From NCBI GenBank assembly GCA_030591505.1, contig JAUVAY010000011.1:1-33548 (forward strand): a stretch of 33,548 bases of DNA, written 5' to 3'. Both the position numbers and the translations under genes were made by a program. Below the pieces are notes generated by a model. That model did not search any database and was not told the origin of the DNA. It saw nothing but the letters and a program-made list of their open reading frames with translations. Source of the stretch: Flavobacteriales bacterium (GTDB lineage: Bacteria; Bacteroidota; Bacteroidia; Flavobacteriales_D; JAHECK01). Positions within the stretch are counted from its first letter, which is position 1, and each line of letters begins with the position of its first letter. Shown piece by piece: positions 24,647-33,438 of this stretch.

Positions 24647-25417
24647 TTACTCACGTATTGGAAAGGACTTCTTCTTAAGTTGTTCACCAATACTATTTAG
24701 TATATTCAACTGACCACCGTAAGTGCTTTCAAGATTTGATTCTGTAAAAACTTCCTCTGTCGGTCCTGCTGCCACTAATCGTGTATTCAACATGATTAAA
24801 TATTCAAAGAATTTTGCTGCTGACTGTAAATCATGGTGAACGACCAGCACATTTTTCCCTTCTTCTTTCATCTGTGTTAACAATTCGAATATAGCCGCCT
24901 CTGATGCAGCATCTACACCGGCAAAGGGTTCATCAAGAATATAAAAATCAGCATGCTGTGCTAACGCTCTGGCAATAAAAACACGCTGTTGTTGTCCGCC
25001 GGAAAGTTGACTGATCTGTCGGTCTTTAAACTCCAATAATTTTACTTTTTCTAATGCTTCGAGTGCATAATCCTGGTCCTCTTTTGTCTGTTTACCTAGG
25101 AGATTTCGTTTTGTATAGCGCCCCATTCCAACCACTTCCATAACGGAGATCGGAAAATCCCAATCCACACTTTCACGTTGTGGAACATAGGACACTCGAT
25201 GCCGGACTTTATTAAGTTTTTGGCCAAATAATCTAATACTTCCACCATCTGGTTCTACAAGCCCCATAATAGATTTAAGCATGGTCGTTTTCCCTGAACC
25301 ATTTGGTCCAATTATACCTGTCATTTTACCCTCTGGAATAGCATATCCCACATTCCATAAAACCGGTTTTTGGTTATAGGTAACGGTAAGGTCGTTTACT
25401 TCAAGTGCATTCTTCAT
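24647..25417 (-). CDS. TroB/ZnuC-like metal ABC transporter ATP-binding protein
   Basis: This 256-residue cytosolic ATPase powers uptake of Mn, Zn or Fe. The Walker A motif is GPNGSGKTT (near residue 36), the signature LSGGQQQRVFIARAL (near 140), and Walker B FYILDEPFAGVD, with the switch histidine in VVHHDLQS. It starts one base inside the binding-protein stop (TAATG), so it is coupled to it. Standard length and all motifs intact. Confidence 0.95.
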   Translation of the reverse strand: MKNALEVNDLTVTYNQKPVLWNVGYAIPEGKMTGIIGPNGSGKTTMLKSIMGLVEPDGGSIRLFGQKLNKVRHRVSYVPQRESVDWDFPISVMEVVGMGRYTKRNLLGKQTKEDQDYALEALEKVKLLEFKDRQISQLSGGQQQRVFIARALAQHADFYILDEPFAGVDAASEAAIFELLTQMKEEGKNVLVVHHDLQSAAKFFEYLIMLNTRLVAAGPTEEVFTESNLESTYGGQLNILNSIGEQLKKKSFPIRE

Positions 25418-26325
25418 TATTTCAACCCCTTGCTTATTGTACTAATATTATAACTAAACATTCCTTTATAAGTTCCTTCGGGACCATCTCTTTTCCCCAT
25501 AGCATCTGAGTAGAGCATGCCCCCTATCTTGACCTCATGGCCTTGTTTTTCACATCCTTCAATAACCGATTTTAAAGCTTTCTCGGATACCGAACTTTCA
25601 ACAAAAACAGCTTTTATTTTTCTATCTATAATAAAAGTTACCAGCTCACTAACGTCTTTAAGTCCAAACTCAGACATCGTAGAAATCCCTTGCAATCCAT
25701 ACACTTCAATATCGTAAGCTCTTCCAAAATAACTAAATGCATCGTGGGCAGTGATTAAAACGCGTTGAGAATGATGTACCTCACTCAATAGTTCCTTTGC
25801 ATATATGTTCAACTGATCCAGCTCAAGCAAATATTTTTCTTTTCTCTCAAAATAATGAGATGCATTTGAAGGGTCCCATTTTATAAGTTCATCAGTAAAA
25901 TAAGTGATGGCTTGTTTCCATATCATCGCATCAAACCAAATATGAGGGTCAGGTGTTGCAAATTCATCAGACCTTATTATACTCAATTCATCTACTCCAT
26001 CACTCACGGCTATGACAGTAGTTGTTCTTTTCATTTTCTCCAGAATATCGATCATCTTACCTTCAAGGTGAAGACCATTATAGACGAGCATATCAGCACT
26101 GCTTAACTTTAGTACATCCTTTTGAGAAGCTTTGTATAAATGGGGGTCGACACCTGCACCCATTAAACCAATCACTTCGTTTTTTTCACCTGCTATGAAT
26201 TCAACGGCATCGTAAATAATATTTGTTGTGACAACAATTTTTTTCATCCCATTGTTATTTTCTTCATTATCATCACATGAAATGAATAAAAGGGAAGTTG
26301 CAAGAAGTAGTAATGCTAATCTCAT
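25417..26325 (-). CDS. TroA-like metal-binding lipoprotein of ABC importer
   Basis: This is a 302-residue cluster A-1 solute-binding protein. A lipoprotein signal (MRLALLLLATSLLFISC) gives acylated C17, so it is anchored in the periplasm. The start is ATG at 26325 and not the longer frame at 26340, because the extra residues overlap a promoter box. Metal ligands by comparison with TroA are H62 (DPHLYKAS), H128 (PDPHIW), H194 (TAHDAFSYF) and D274 (LYSDAMG). The His-rich loop of ZnuA is absent and the QGISTMSEFGLKD segment is TroA-like. Manganese or zinc are both possible; the MntR-like fused domain downstream favours manganese. It is the first gene of the five-gene operon. Confidence 0.93.
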   Translation of the reverse strand: MRLALLLLATSLLFISCDDNEENNNGMKKIVVTTNIIYDAVEFIAGEKNEVIGLMGAGVDPHLYKASQKDVLKLSSADMLVYNGLHLEGKMIDILEKMKRTTTVIAVSDGVDELSIIRSDEFATPDPHIWFDAMIWKQAITYFTDELIKWDPSNASHYFERKEKYLLELDQLNIYAKELLSEVHHSQRVLITAHDAFSYFGRAYDIEVYGLQGISTMSEFGLKDVSELVTFIIDRKIKAVFVESSVSEKALKSVIEGCEKQGHEVKIGGMLYSDAMGKRDGPEGTYKGMFSYNISTISKGLK

Positions 26326-26329
26326 AGTG

Positions 26330-26337
26330 CAAAAATA
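26330..26337 (-). promoter_or_regulatory. Promoter -7 box of the metal-transport operon, probably leaderless
   Basis: TATTTTTG on the minus strand matches TAnnTTTG. Only four bases (CACT) separate it from ATG at 26325, so transcription probably begins at or near the start codon. DtxR-like half-sites lie just upstream at 26343-26379. Confidence 0.6.
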
Positions 26338-26342
26338 CACTA

Positions 26343-26379
26343 TTTAGACAATTATATAAATATATTTAGTCTTGTCTAA
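26343..26379. promoter_or_regulatory. DtxR/MntR-like operator region
   Basis: TTAGTCTTGTCTAA at 26366-26379 is a pseudo-palindrome with five of seven pairs matching, similar to DtxR/MntR-family boxes (TTAG...CTAA). A further half-site, TTTAGACAA at 26343-26351, lies six bases upstream of the -7 box. A bound repressor here would block RNA polymerase at the metal operon. The SPFH gene on the other side starts more than 130 bases away. No separate DtxR gene is in the window. Confidence 0.55.
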
Positions 26380-26510
26380 TTATTTTTAGTATATTAAAAG
26401 AAGATCCTTAACCACTCTTAATAAATTCTTAGAATAATCACTCGGTTTAGGATGTTAAACTCACCCAAATAAGTAAATTTATATTCACTAATTAAAAAAT
26501 AAAAAACGCT

Positions 26511-27440
26511 ATGCCAATATCTTTATTAATCTATTTTTTTGCTGCTATTATTATCTTTTTCCTTCTTGCTTCTACATTTTATATCGTAAGACAGAAAACA
26601 GCCGTTATAATTGAACGCTTAGGTAAGTTTACTACCGTTTCAAAGGCTGGGCTACACCTAAAGATCCCTTTTATCGATAAGATAGCAGGAAGAGTTAATC
26701 TTAAGGTTAGAGAATTACCTGTTGAAGTTGAAACAAAAACCCTCGATGATGTATTTGTTCGTTTGGTCGTTTCTGTTCAATATTATGTCGTTAATTCAGA
26801 AGAAGGGATACAAATGGCTTTTTATAAGTTAGATGATCCTGAAAGACAGATTCAGTCTTATGTTTTTGACTCTATTCGTTCTGAAGTTCCGAAATTAATT
26901 TTGGATGATGTGTTTAGCGAAAAGGACAAAATCGCAACAGCGGTTCAGTTGGAATTATCTGAAACGATAAAAGAATATGGCTTTGCCATAGTTAAAACTC
27001 TAGTTACGGATATTGATCCTGATGCGAGGGTAAAGGAATCGATGAATGAAATTAATGCTGCTAAGCGAATGAAAGAGGCTGCAAAAGAATATGCAGAAGC
27101 AGAAAAGATCAAAGTGGTTGCAGCTGCAGAAGCGGAAGCACAAAGTAAAAAGCTTCAAGGGATAGGTATTGCAGACCAGCGAATTGCTATTGCAAATGGT
27201 TTAAAACTATCTGTTGAGGAAGTTAGAGGCGCTATGGAAGATGGCGTTACTGGACAACAAGTAATGAATATGTTATTTATGACCCAGCATTACGATACGG
27301 TAAGCAGGCTTTCGGAGAATGGTGTAAATACCATCTTCATGCCCTACTCTCCTAACTCAGTTGGTGAATTACAGGCACAAATTCAATCAAGTATGCTTGC
27401 CGCAGATACGATAACTAAGGGGAATCAGAAGAAAGGGTAA
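26511..27440 (+). CDS. SPFH/band 7 (stomatin/HIR-like) membrane protein
   Basis: This 309-residue protein has one N-terminal membrane segment (residues 3-25), an SPFH domain (about 28-200, with VRQKTAVIIERLGKF and VNLKVRELPVEVETKT) and a helical, alanine- and glutamate-rich C-terminal region typical of flotillin or HIR proteins that oligomerise into membrane rings. Members organise membrane microdomains and often act with proteases. No NfeD gene is adjacent, which sets it apart from the common stomatin-NfeD pair. It is a single gene between divergent and convergent neighbours. Confidence 0.93.
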   Translation: MPISLLIYFFAAIIIFFLLASTFYIVRQKTAVIIERLGKFTTVSKAGLHLKIPFIDKIAGRVNLKVRELPVEVETKTLDDVFVRLVVSVQYYVVNSEEGIQMAFYKLDDPERQIQSYVFDSIRSEVPKLILDDVFSEKDKIATAVQLELSETIKEYGFAIVKTLVTDIDPDARVKESMNEINAAKRMKEAAKEYAEAEKIKVVAAAEAEAQSKKLQGIGIADQRIAIANGLKLSVEEVRGAMEDGVTGQQVMNMLFMTQHYDTVSRLSENGVNTIFMPYSPNSVGELQAQIQSSMLAADTITKGNQKKG

Positions 27441-27450
27441 AAATCATACT

Positions 27451-27495
27451 TAAACCAATCCTTCCAGAGTTCGAAACTCTGGAAGGATTGGTTTA
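27451..27495. repeat. Perfect 20-bp palindromic hairpin
   Basis: The 20 bases at 27451-27470 are exactly repeated as the reverse complement at 27476-27495, around the five-base centre TCGAA. The outer T and A of the centre could also pair. It starts 11 bases after the SPFH stop. No strong T-run follows, so it may be a dispersed repeat or a processing or terminator element. Part of it (CTTCCAGAGTT) recurs at 27613-27623. Confidence 0.8.
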
Positions 27496-27570
27496 ATACA
27501 TCGTATTATTATGCTTAGATTCTGATTTCGGTTTTCTTTCATAGCATAGTATTAAAAAGGAATATAAAAA

Positions 27571-27607
27571 TATAGCCCCAGCTTGAAAGCTAGGGCTATA
27601 TTTTTTT
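27571..27607. terminator. Probable bidirectional intrinsic terminator
   Basis: Fourteen bases (27571-27584, starting TATAGCCC) pair with 27587-27600 with a single mismatch around a GA loop. Seven T follow on the plus strand (27601-27607), and on the minus strand the stem is followed by TTTTTATATT. It lies between the convergent SPFH and dsbD genes and can serve both. Confidence 0.8.
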
Positions 27608-27627
27608 AAACTCTTCCAGAGTTTAAA
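27605..27627. terminator. Second small hairpin in the convergent spacer
   Basis: TTTAAACTCT (27605-27614) and AGAGTTTAAA (27618-27627) form a perfect 10-bp stem with a TCC loop. It overlaps the T-run of the preceding hairpin, so the two structures could be alternatives. On the minus strand it is followed by AAAA, so alone it would be a weak terminator. Confidence 0.5.
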
Positions 27628-27661
27628 TTCTTTTATTCGTTTTTTTCTTCCGACTCCTAAC

Positions 27662-30040
27662 CTACTTCTTATAATTCTTCAATCCTTCTTGTAAAAAGTC
27701 TAAAAAGACTTGAGGATCGCTATCATAAGCAGCAGAACCACTCAGTACTTTTTCATTAGCATCCAACATCACATAATAAGGCTGTGCGTTTGTACCATAG
27801 CGTTCAACTTCCAAATAGGTCCACTTATTTCCTACTGTCTTGATCTTAAAATCCTTTCCTCCATATTGCTCAACCCGTTGCTCTTCTTTTGGAAGGGCTT
27901 TACGTTCATCAACATACAATGAAACAAGAATCACATCATTACTTAAGATCTTTGATATTTCCGGTTGAGTCCATACCGACTCTTCCATTTTACGACAGTT
28001 CACACAAGCCCAGCCCGTAAAGTCGACCAGTAAAGGCTTACCCTCTCTTTTTGCGGCTTCAAGTCCTTCCCAATAATCGGTATACTCCGCTTCAACAAGG
28101 TGCCCACTCTTCGCTCCGTCACCACCAAAAGTTTCGGCTGCTTCAGAATAAAACATTGGAGGAGGAAAACCACTGATCAATTTTAATGAAGATCCTGTCA
28201 TTCCGGGAACCATATAAATGGTAAGTATGAAAAAGACCATACCAAACAAAAATCGTGAAACGCCAATTTTATCGCTTGAAGAATCGTGTGGGAAACGAAT
28301 AAAATTGAAAAGATACAATGTGATACTTGCGGATACTGCTATCCATATCGCGATAAATATTTCTCTTTTTAAGATACCCAATTGCCATACTAGATCGGCA
28401 TTTGATAAGAATTTAAATGCAAACCCTATTTCCAATAACCCTAAAACAACCTTAACTGAATTTAACCATCCTCCTGATTTTGGAAGTGAATTCAACCATC
28501 CTGGGAAAGCTGCAAATAATCCGAATGGAAGGGCCAATGCGAAGGAGAATCCAAACATAATAGTTGCCGGACCTAAGAAACCACCTTTTGCTGCCCCTGC
28601 TAATGCGGTTCCAACAATAGGTCCTGTACAAGAGAAAGATACGATAGCAAGTGTTGCCGCCATAAAGAAGATCCCTATTATTCCGCCTCGATCAGATGCC
28701 TTATCCGCTTTATTAGCCCAGCTTGTAGGTAATTGAATTTCGAAAGCTCCTAAAAATGAAACCCCGAATACTACCAATAACACAAAAAGGAAAATATTAA
28801 AATAAGGATCCGTCGAGATCATATTCATGACATCCGGTCCAAAAATAGCACTCAACAACAGACCTAATCCTGTATAAATAAAGATGATGAAAAATCCATA
28901 TATAATTGCATTCTTAATTCCTGCTGCTTTTGTTTTACTTGTTTTAGTAAAGAAGCTAACCGTCATCGGAATCATTGGAAATACACAAGGGGTTAATAAT
29001 GCAGCCAGACCTAGCACAAAACCCAATGCAAAAATACCCCACAAGGATTTTTTATTCACATCTTCAGATATCGCTCCTTCATCTGGCATTGGAGCATCAA
29101 TAGCTTTTGATAGATCAAATGAAAACTCAAGATATTCCGGTGGTAAGCAACGCTTATCATCACAGGTCATATAGACCAACTCACCTGAAATTATTTTCCC
29201 ACTCGCATCATCAACATTAATTATCTGACGAAATTCAGCATGCTTATCAAAGTAATTCAGATCCATTTCGAAATTTGGATCATACTCCGTGTGATATTCT
29301 CCTTCGCTAACATCACCTTTAAGTTCTACTCCATCTTGTGGTTTAAAAGTAAAAGCTGTAGCAATAGGTCCTTCATCACTTTGCAAATGCTGAGAATATA
29401 CATGCCAATTATCTTCGATCTCAGATGTAAAGATCAAACTATAGGTGTTATCGTCATGCTTTTCAGCTGTATAACTCCATTTTACAGGATCATATATTTG
29501 ACTCTGCACGCCATTCATTCCATCAAACTGTCCAACTCCTTCTCCATTTGAAGCAGTCATATCAGTAGCAGAAACACCTTTTACATCAAAAGTAAAATCC
29601 AGCTCTTCAGGTGGAAGACATTTCTCATCGTCACATACCATAAAATATAAGGTAGCATTCAGTGTGAGATCCTCAGTAGATGTAATTTTAATCTTTTGAG
29701 AAAAGGATGCTGATTTCGAATGAAAACTAACATCCATTCCAAATATCGGATCAAATGCCGTTTCATATTCACTTTCAATAACTCCATCAAGTAATGTAAA
29801 GTACTCACTTTCAATGAACTTTACTTCAGTAGCAATAGGCCCATCATCAGAAGGAAGCTTAGTGGCATATAAGTGCCATTTATCTTCAATAGTTGCATTG
29901 ATAGATAAGGTAGCAATTTCACCTTCCTGAGTTATTGTTGTGCTCCACTCAACTGGATTATATACCTGTCCGCTTACACTTGAAGCAATAAGAAAAAACA
30001 GTAAAGAAAGTTGAGTTGTAATCCACGAATTTTTTATCAT
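27662..30040 (-). CDS. dsbD: DsbD-type thiol:disulfide transporter with duplicated N-terminal domain
   Basis: This 792-residue protein passes electrons from cytosolic thioredoxin to periplasmic proteins. After a signal peptide (ends SVSGQ) come two DsbD-alpha-like domains, about residues 25-155 and 180-320, each with a CDDxxCLPPE motif (C136/C141 and C293/C298). The membrane domain follows with C352 (LTPCVFPM) and C471 (SCTGPIVG). A C-terminal thioredoxin-like domain has C679 and C682 in WACVNC. The E. coli enzyme has only one alpha domain and about 565 residues, so the tandem duplication explains the size. All redox cysteines are present. It has its own promoter and ends convergently with the SPFH gene. 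Confidence 0.93.
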   Translation of the reverse strand: MIKNSWITTQLSLLFFLIASSVSGQVYNPVEWSTTITQEGEIATLSINATIEDKWHLYATKLPSDDGPIATEVKFIESEYFTLLDGVIESEYETAFDPIFGMDVSFHSKSASFSQKIKITSTEDLTLNATLYFMVCDDEKCLPPEELDFTFDVKGVSATDMTASNGEGVGQFDGMNGVQSQIYDPVKWSYTAEKHDDNTYSLIFTSEIEDNWHVYSQHLQSDEGPIATAFTFKPQDGVELKGDVSEGEYHTEYDPNFEMDLNYFDKHAEFRQIINVDDASGKIISGELVYMTCDDKRCLPPEYLEFSFDLSKAIDAPMPDEGAISEDVNKKSLWGIFALGFVLGLAALLTPCVFPMIPMTVSFFTKTSKTKAAGIKNAIIYGFFIIFIYTGLGLLLSAIFGPDVMNMISTDPYFNIFLFVLLVVFGVSFLGAFEIQLPTSWANKADKASDRGGIIGIFFMAATLAIVSFSCTGPIVGTALAGAAKGGFLGPATIMFGFSFALALPFGLFAAFPGWLNSLPKSGGWLNSVKVVLGLLEIGFAFKFLSNADLVWQLGILKREIFIAIWIAVSASITLYLFNFIRFPHDSSSDKIGVSRFLFGMVFFILTIYMVPGMTGSSLKLISGFPPPMFYSEAAETFGGDGAKSGHLVEAEYTDYWEGLEAAKREGKPLLVDFTGWACVNCRKMEESVWTQPEISKILSNDVILVSLYVDERKALPKEEQRVEQYGGKDFKIKTVGNKWTYLEVERYGTNAQPYYVMLDANEKVLSGSAAYDSDPQVFLDFLQEGLKNYKK

Positions 30041-30066
30041 GATAATATTTTCATTAAAATGCTTTG

Positions 30067-30074
30067 CAAAAATA
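30067..30074 (-). promoter_or_regulatory. Candidate -7 promoter box for dsbD
   Basis: TATTTTTG on the minus strand matches TAnnTTTG and lies 26 bases upstream of ATG at 30040. No clear -33 TTG is present. Confidence 0.5.
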
Positions 30075-30173
30075 TTATTAATTAAAAGCTCCTAAAATTT
30101 ATTGGCTGTTATTATTGTAATCCTAATTACATAAAATGATTTTTTGTAAGACACTATTTTGAGCGATCAGTAC

Positions 30174-31460
30174 TTAATAACCATATTTCTCCTTCCATTT
30201 AGCACGCAAAGACTTCCTCATTTCGTTTTCACGAGGATTATCATTTGGATCAAAAAACACAGTCCCACTAATGTTATCAGGTAAATATTCCTGTTCACTA
30301 AAATGACCCGGGTGATTATGAGGATACTTATACTCCTTTCCATAATCAAGGTCCTTCATTAATTTTGTTGGTGCATTCCTTAAATGGAGTGGAATGCTAA
30401 GGTCTCCACTTTTTCTAACTTCTTCTATCGCTTTATCAATCGCTAAATAAGAAGCGTTGCTTTTTGCTGAATTAGCCAAATAGATCACAGCCTGAGACAA
30501 AATGATTCTTCCTTCTGGCCACCCTACCATATTGATCGCATCAAAAGTACTTTGTGCAAGTATCAATGCTGTAGGATTAGCGTTTCCAATATCTTCTGCG
30601 GCTAAAATAACGAGTCGTCGAGCGATAAACTTAGGATCTTCACCCCCTTCTATCATTCGAGCTAAGTAATATACAGAAGCATTAGGATCACTTCCTCTGA
30701 TCGATTTAATAAAGGCGGATATGATGTCATAATGCATCTCTCCTGTCTTGTCATAAAGGGCAGGATTCTCCTGAACCACTTTACTCACCTTTTTATTATC
30801 GATTACTAACTTATTCGTGTTGGATGCATTGACCACCAACTCCAAAACATTCAATAACCTTCTAGCATCACCACCCGAATACCTAAGTATGGCATCAAAT
30901 TCCTTGATCTTTATATCCTTCGTTTTTAGAAGTGCATCCTCTTTCATTGCCTTCTTCAACAATGCTTTGAGGTCCTCTTTATCAAGGGTTTTTAGGGTAT
31001 ACACCTGACACCTACTTAATAATGCTGGTATAACTTCAAAAGAAGGGTTTTCAGTGGTAGCACCGATCAAAGTTACCAATCCCTTTTCTACTGCGCCCAA
31101 TAATGAATCTTGCTGCGACTTACTAAAACGATGAATTTCATCGATGAACAAAATTGCCTGATGACCGCCAAAAAGACCTTGCTTTTTTACTCTTTCAAAA
31201 ACTTCTCTAATATCCTTTACTCCAGAATTTATAGCGCTCAGAGTATAAAAGGGTATACTCATGTGATTGGATACTATTTGAGCAAGCGTTGTTTTACCTA
31301 CGCCTGGAGGGCCCCACAGAATCATAGAAGGAATTCTTTCCTGTATAATAGCATTGTGTAAAATCGACCCTTTACCCGTCAAATGTTCCTGACCTAGATA
31401 ATCTTCTAGTCGCTGGGGACGCATTCGTTCGGCTAAAGGACGTTGTTCGTTTATTTCCAT
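30174..31460 (-). CDS. rarA: Replication-associated recombination protein A (RarA/MgsA)
   Basis: This 428-residue cytosolic AAA+ ATPase acts at stalled replication forks and is related to clamp-loader subunits. Walker A is [10 protein letters not shown] and Walker [16 protein letters not shown]; sensor 1 is [10 protein letters not shown], and sensor 2 lies in [10 protein letters not shown]. The C-terminal tetramerisation part ([21 protein letters not shown]) ends with the usual YLPDNISG and Tyr-rich tail. ATG at 31460 is preferred to the TTG two codons upstream (31466). A TAATTTTG box ends eight bases before the ATG. It is divergent from the Ppx-like gene. Confidence 0.96.
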   Translation of the reverse strand: MEINEQRPLAERMRPQRLEDYLGQEHLTGKGSILHNAIIQERIPSMILWGPPGVGKTTLAQIVSNHMSIPFYTLSAINSGVKDIREVFERVKKQGLFGGHQAILFIDEIHRFSKSQQDSLLGAVEKGLVTLIGATTENPSFEVIPALLSRCQVYTLKTLDKEDLKALLKKAMKEDALLKTKDIKIKEFDAILRYSGGDARRLLNVLELVVNASNTNKLVIDNKKVSKVVQENPALYDKTGEMHYDIISAFIKSIRGSDPNASVYYLARMIEGGEDPKFIARRLVILAAEDIGNANPTALILAQSTFDAINMVGWPEGRIILSQAVIYLANSAKSNASYLAIDKAIEEVRKSGDLSIPLHLRNAPTKLMKDLDYGKEYKYPHNHPGHFSEQEYLPDNISGTVFFDPNDNPRENEMRKSLRAKWKEKYGY

Positions 31461-31468
31461 GATCAAAT

Positions 31469-31476
31469 CAAAATTA
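31469..31476 (-). promoter_or_regulatory. Candidate -7 promoter box for rarA
   Basis: TAATTTTG on the minus strand fits TAnnTTTG. Eight bases separate it from the ATG at 31460, so the leader would be absent or a few bases long. Confidence 0.45.
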
Positions 31477-31554
31477 ATTCTTCGTTCATTATTTCGACTA
31501 TTTATTTAGTATTTGTTTATCAACAATTTTTAATTTTATAAAAATTACTTGTTC

Positions 31555-32436
31555 GTGAAATTTGCCGGAATTGATATAGGATCAAATGCAATGAGACTTC
31601 TTATTGGAGAAGTTACTGAATTCAATAATAAAACACACATCAGCAAATTAAGCCTCGTGCGACTTCCTATTCGATTAGGTAGCGATGTTTTTGAAAATGG
31701 AGAGATAAGTGATCAAAAGAAAATTGATTTTATAAAGGGTATTGGTGCTTTTAAATCAATTATGGACATACATAAGGTTCAGGGCTACCGTGCATGTGCT
31801 ACTTCTGCAATGCGTGGTGCCAGCAATGGAAAACAGCTTGTTGAGAAAACGCGAGAAAAAACAGGAATAGACATTGAAATTATTGATGGTGATACGGAAG
31901 CAGAGATAATACTCTCTACTTTTCATTTATTATCATTAGAAAAGCATACTCCCTATTTATATATTGATGTAGGAGGAGGTAGTACAGAGATCTCCTTACT
32001 TTTAAATGGGAAGTCGGCTGCAAGCCACTCTTTTAAAATAGGAACGGTTAGAATACTCGGAAACAATGTTGAAAAAAGTGAATGGACCTCAATGTTATCC
32101 TGGGTAAAAGAGCTTAAAAATGAATTTAAACCAACACTTGCAATTGGCTCTGGAGGAAATATTAACAAGATCATTAAATTATGCTGTCAGAATGATGAAA
32201 ACACCATGGATGTTAGACGCATGAAGGCATTGCTAAATGAAATGAAAACCATGTCGGTAAGAGAACGAATGCTTCAATGGGATTTACGAAGCGATAGAGC
32301 TGATGTAATCGTTCCTGCATCGAATATTTACGTCGACGTGCTCGATCAAGCAGGAATCTCAACGATCATCATTCCAAAAATTGGATTAGCAGATGGATTA
32401 TTGTACAAGCAATATATACATGAAAAAGAATTATAA
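31555..32436 (+). CDS. Ppx/GppA family exopolyphosphatase-like protein
   Basis: This 293-residue protein belongs to the ASKHA-fold Ppx/GppA phosphatases that degrade polyphosphate or (p)ppGpp. It has the phosphate-1 motif GIDIGSNAMRLLIGE at the start, CATSAMRGASNG, and the phosphate-2 motif YIDVGGGSTEISLL near residue 140; ASNIYVDVL and GLADGLL close the domain. It is the short two-domain form; E. coli Ppx has over 500 residues. The start is taken as GTG at 31555 because the next residues KFAGIDIGSN align with the usual MKFA start; a TTG two codons upstream is less likely. Which substrate it prefers is undecided. Confidence 0.92.
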   Translation: MKFAGIDIGSNAMRLLIGEVTEFNNKTHISKLSLVRLPIRLGSDVFENGEISDQKKIDFIKGIGAFKSIMDIHKVQGYRACATSAMRGASNGKQLVEKTREKTGIDIEIIDGDTEAEIILSTFHLLSLEKHTPYLYIDVGGGSTEISLLLNGKSAASHSFKIGTVRILGNNVEKSEWTSMLSWVKELKNEFKPTLAIGSGGNINKIIKLCCQNDENTMDVRRMKALLNEMKTMSVRERMLQWDLRSDRADVIVPASNIYVDVLDQAGISTIIIPKIGLADGLLYKQYIHEKEL

Positions 32437-32492
32437 AATGAAATAATATAAAACAAGAGAACCCGTTATTATTGAATTAACTAAACCCTTTT

Positions 32493-33380
32493 ATGCATAC
32501 CAATCTAAAAATAATTCTCTTCAGTATTATACTTCTTTCCTCTTTTACTCTGGTTGCGCAAAGTGATCAGATCGTAAAAAATGAAGATGACCTGATAAGA
32601 CTCTACAATGATATCTTACTATCCGAGGGTAATGAAACACGAGATGAAGTAAATACGGCATTTTATCAATTACTTAATACTACACTTCAATTAGAAGATG
32701 CTTTTGATTATCCTTTTGATAACCTACTCACCTTATCGAAAATGATTCCGGATGATAAAAGCTTGAGAATTTTTACCTGGAATTTAGAAAATAATGAAGG
32801 GGTACATGATTTTTTTGGACTTGTCCAATTAAACCCTAAAAACACACGAAATAAGGAGATCAAAGTCATAGAGTTACAAAATCAAAAAGGAGAATTAATT
32901 AAGTCTGAAAATAAATCCTACGCCGCTAATAAGTGGCCTGGAGCGGTTTATTATCAACTCATTACCTTCAAAAAAGGAAATCAAAAATACTACACCCTTG
33001 CCGGGTGGCGTGGTATAGATAAAGGACTTACACAAAAAGTTATAGATGTAATTTATTTAAGTGGTGAAACGGTAAAATTTGGCTATCCAATTATTAAAAC
33101 GGATCGAAAAACACAACGAAGACTGATTTTTTCTTATAGTTCTAAAGTTACTATGCACCTTCGATTCGATAGCAAGGAACAACAATTCATCTTTGATCAT
33201 TTAGCTCCTAGTTCAAATTTAGTGAGTGGTCAGTATCGCTTCTATGGACCAGATGGCAGCTATGATGCATTAAAAATGGAAAAAAAATACTGGTTGTTCA
33301 TTCCCAATATTGATGCGAAAAATCAAGGTAAAGAATCCGATATTTATTACACTCCTGTTACTAATCCTGAAGTTGATTAG
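32493..33380 (+). CDS. Secreted hypothetical protein
   Basis: This 295-residue protein has a clear signal peptide (residues 1-22, ending FTLVAQ). The mature part is mixed alpha/beta: an N-terminal helical segment, then SLRIFTWNLENNEGVHDFFG and KYYTLAGWRGIDKGLTQKVIDV, which look like conserved cores, and a C-terminal YRFYGPDGSYDALK region. I recognise no named domain; similar proteins are conserved in Bacteroidota (from memory). No lipobox or T9SS tail is present, so it is probably periplasmic. It follows the Ppx-like gene after 56 bases and might be co-transcribed. Confidence 0.8.
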   Translation: MHTNLKIILFSIILLSSFTLVAQSDQIVKNEDDLIRLYNDILLSEGNETRDEVNTAFYQLLNTTLQLEDAFDYPFDNLLTLSKMIPDDKSLRIFTWNLENNEGVHDFFGLVQLNPKNTRNKEIKVIELQNQKGELIKSENKSYAANKWPGAVYYQLITFKKGNQKYYTLAGWRGIDKGLTQKVIDVIYLSGETVKFGYPIIKTDRKTQRRLIFSYSSKVTMHLRFDSKEQQFIFDHLAPSSNLVSGQYRFYGPDGSYDALKMEKKYWLFIPNIDAKNQGKESDIYYTPVTNPEVD

Positions 33381-33391
33381 CTGAATAATCA

Positions 33392-33399
33392 TAGTTTTG
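33392..33399 (+). promoter_or_regulatory. Candidate -7 promoter box for the HMA-domain gene
   Basis: TAGTTTTG fits TAnnTTTG and is 39 bases before ATG at 33439. A TTG at 33373-33375 is 16 bases upstream, slightly shorter than ideal for -33. Confidence 0.45.
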
Positions 33400-33438
33400 T
33401 TACTTAAAGATGATCACTTTAATTAGACTTAATTGTTG

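Noticed and set aside
26326-26340. Upstream start adding MYFCT to the metal-binding lipoprotein
   Set aside because: It overlaps the promoter box, and a start at 26325 gives a normal lipoprotein signal peptide.
28218-28736. 172-codon plus-strand frame opposite dsbD
   Set aside because: It is the complement of the conserved dsbD membrane region; the protein is low in recognisable structure and rich in N, P and K, as expected for an antisense frame.
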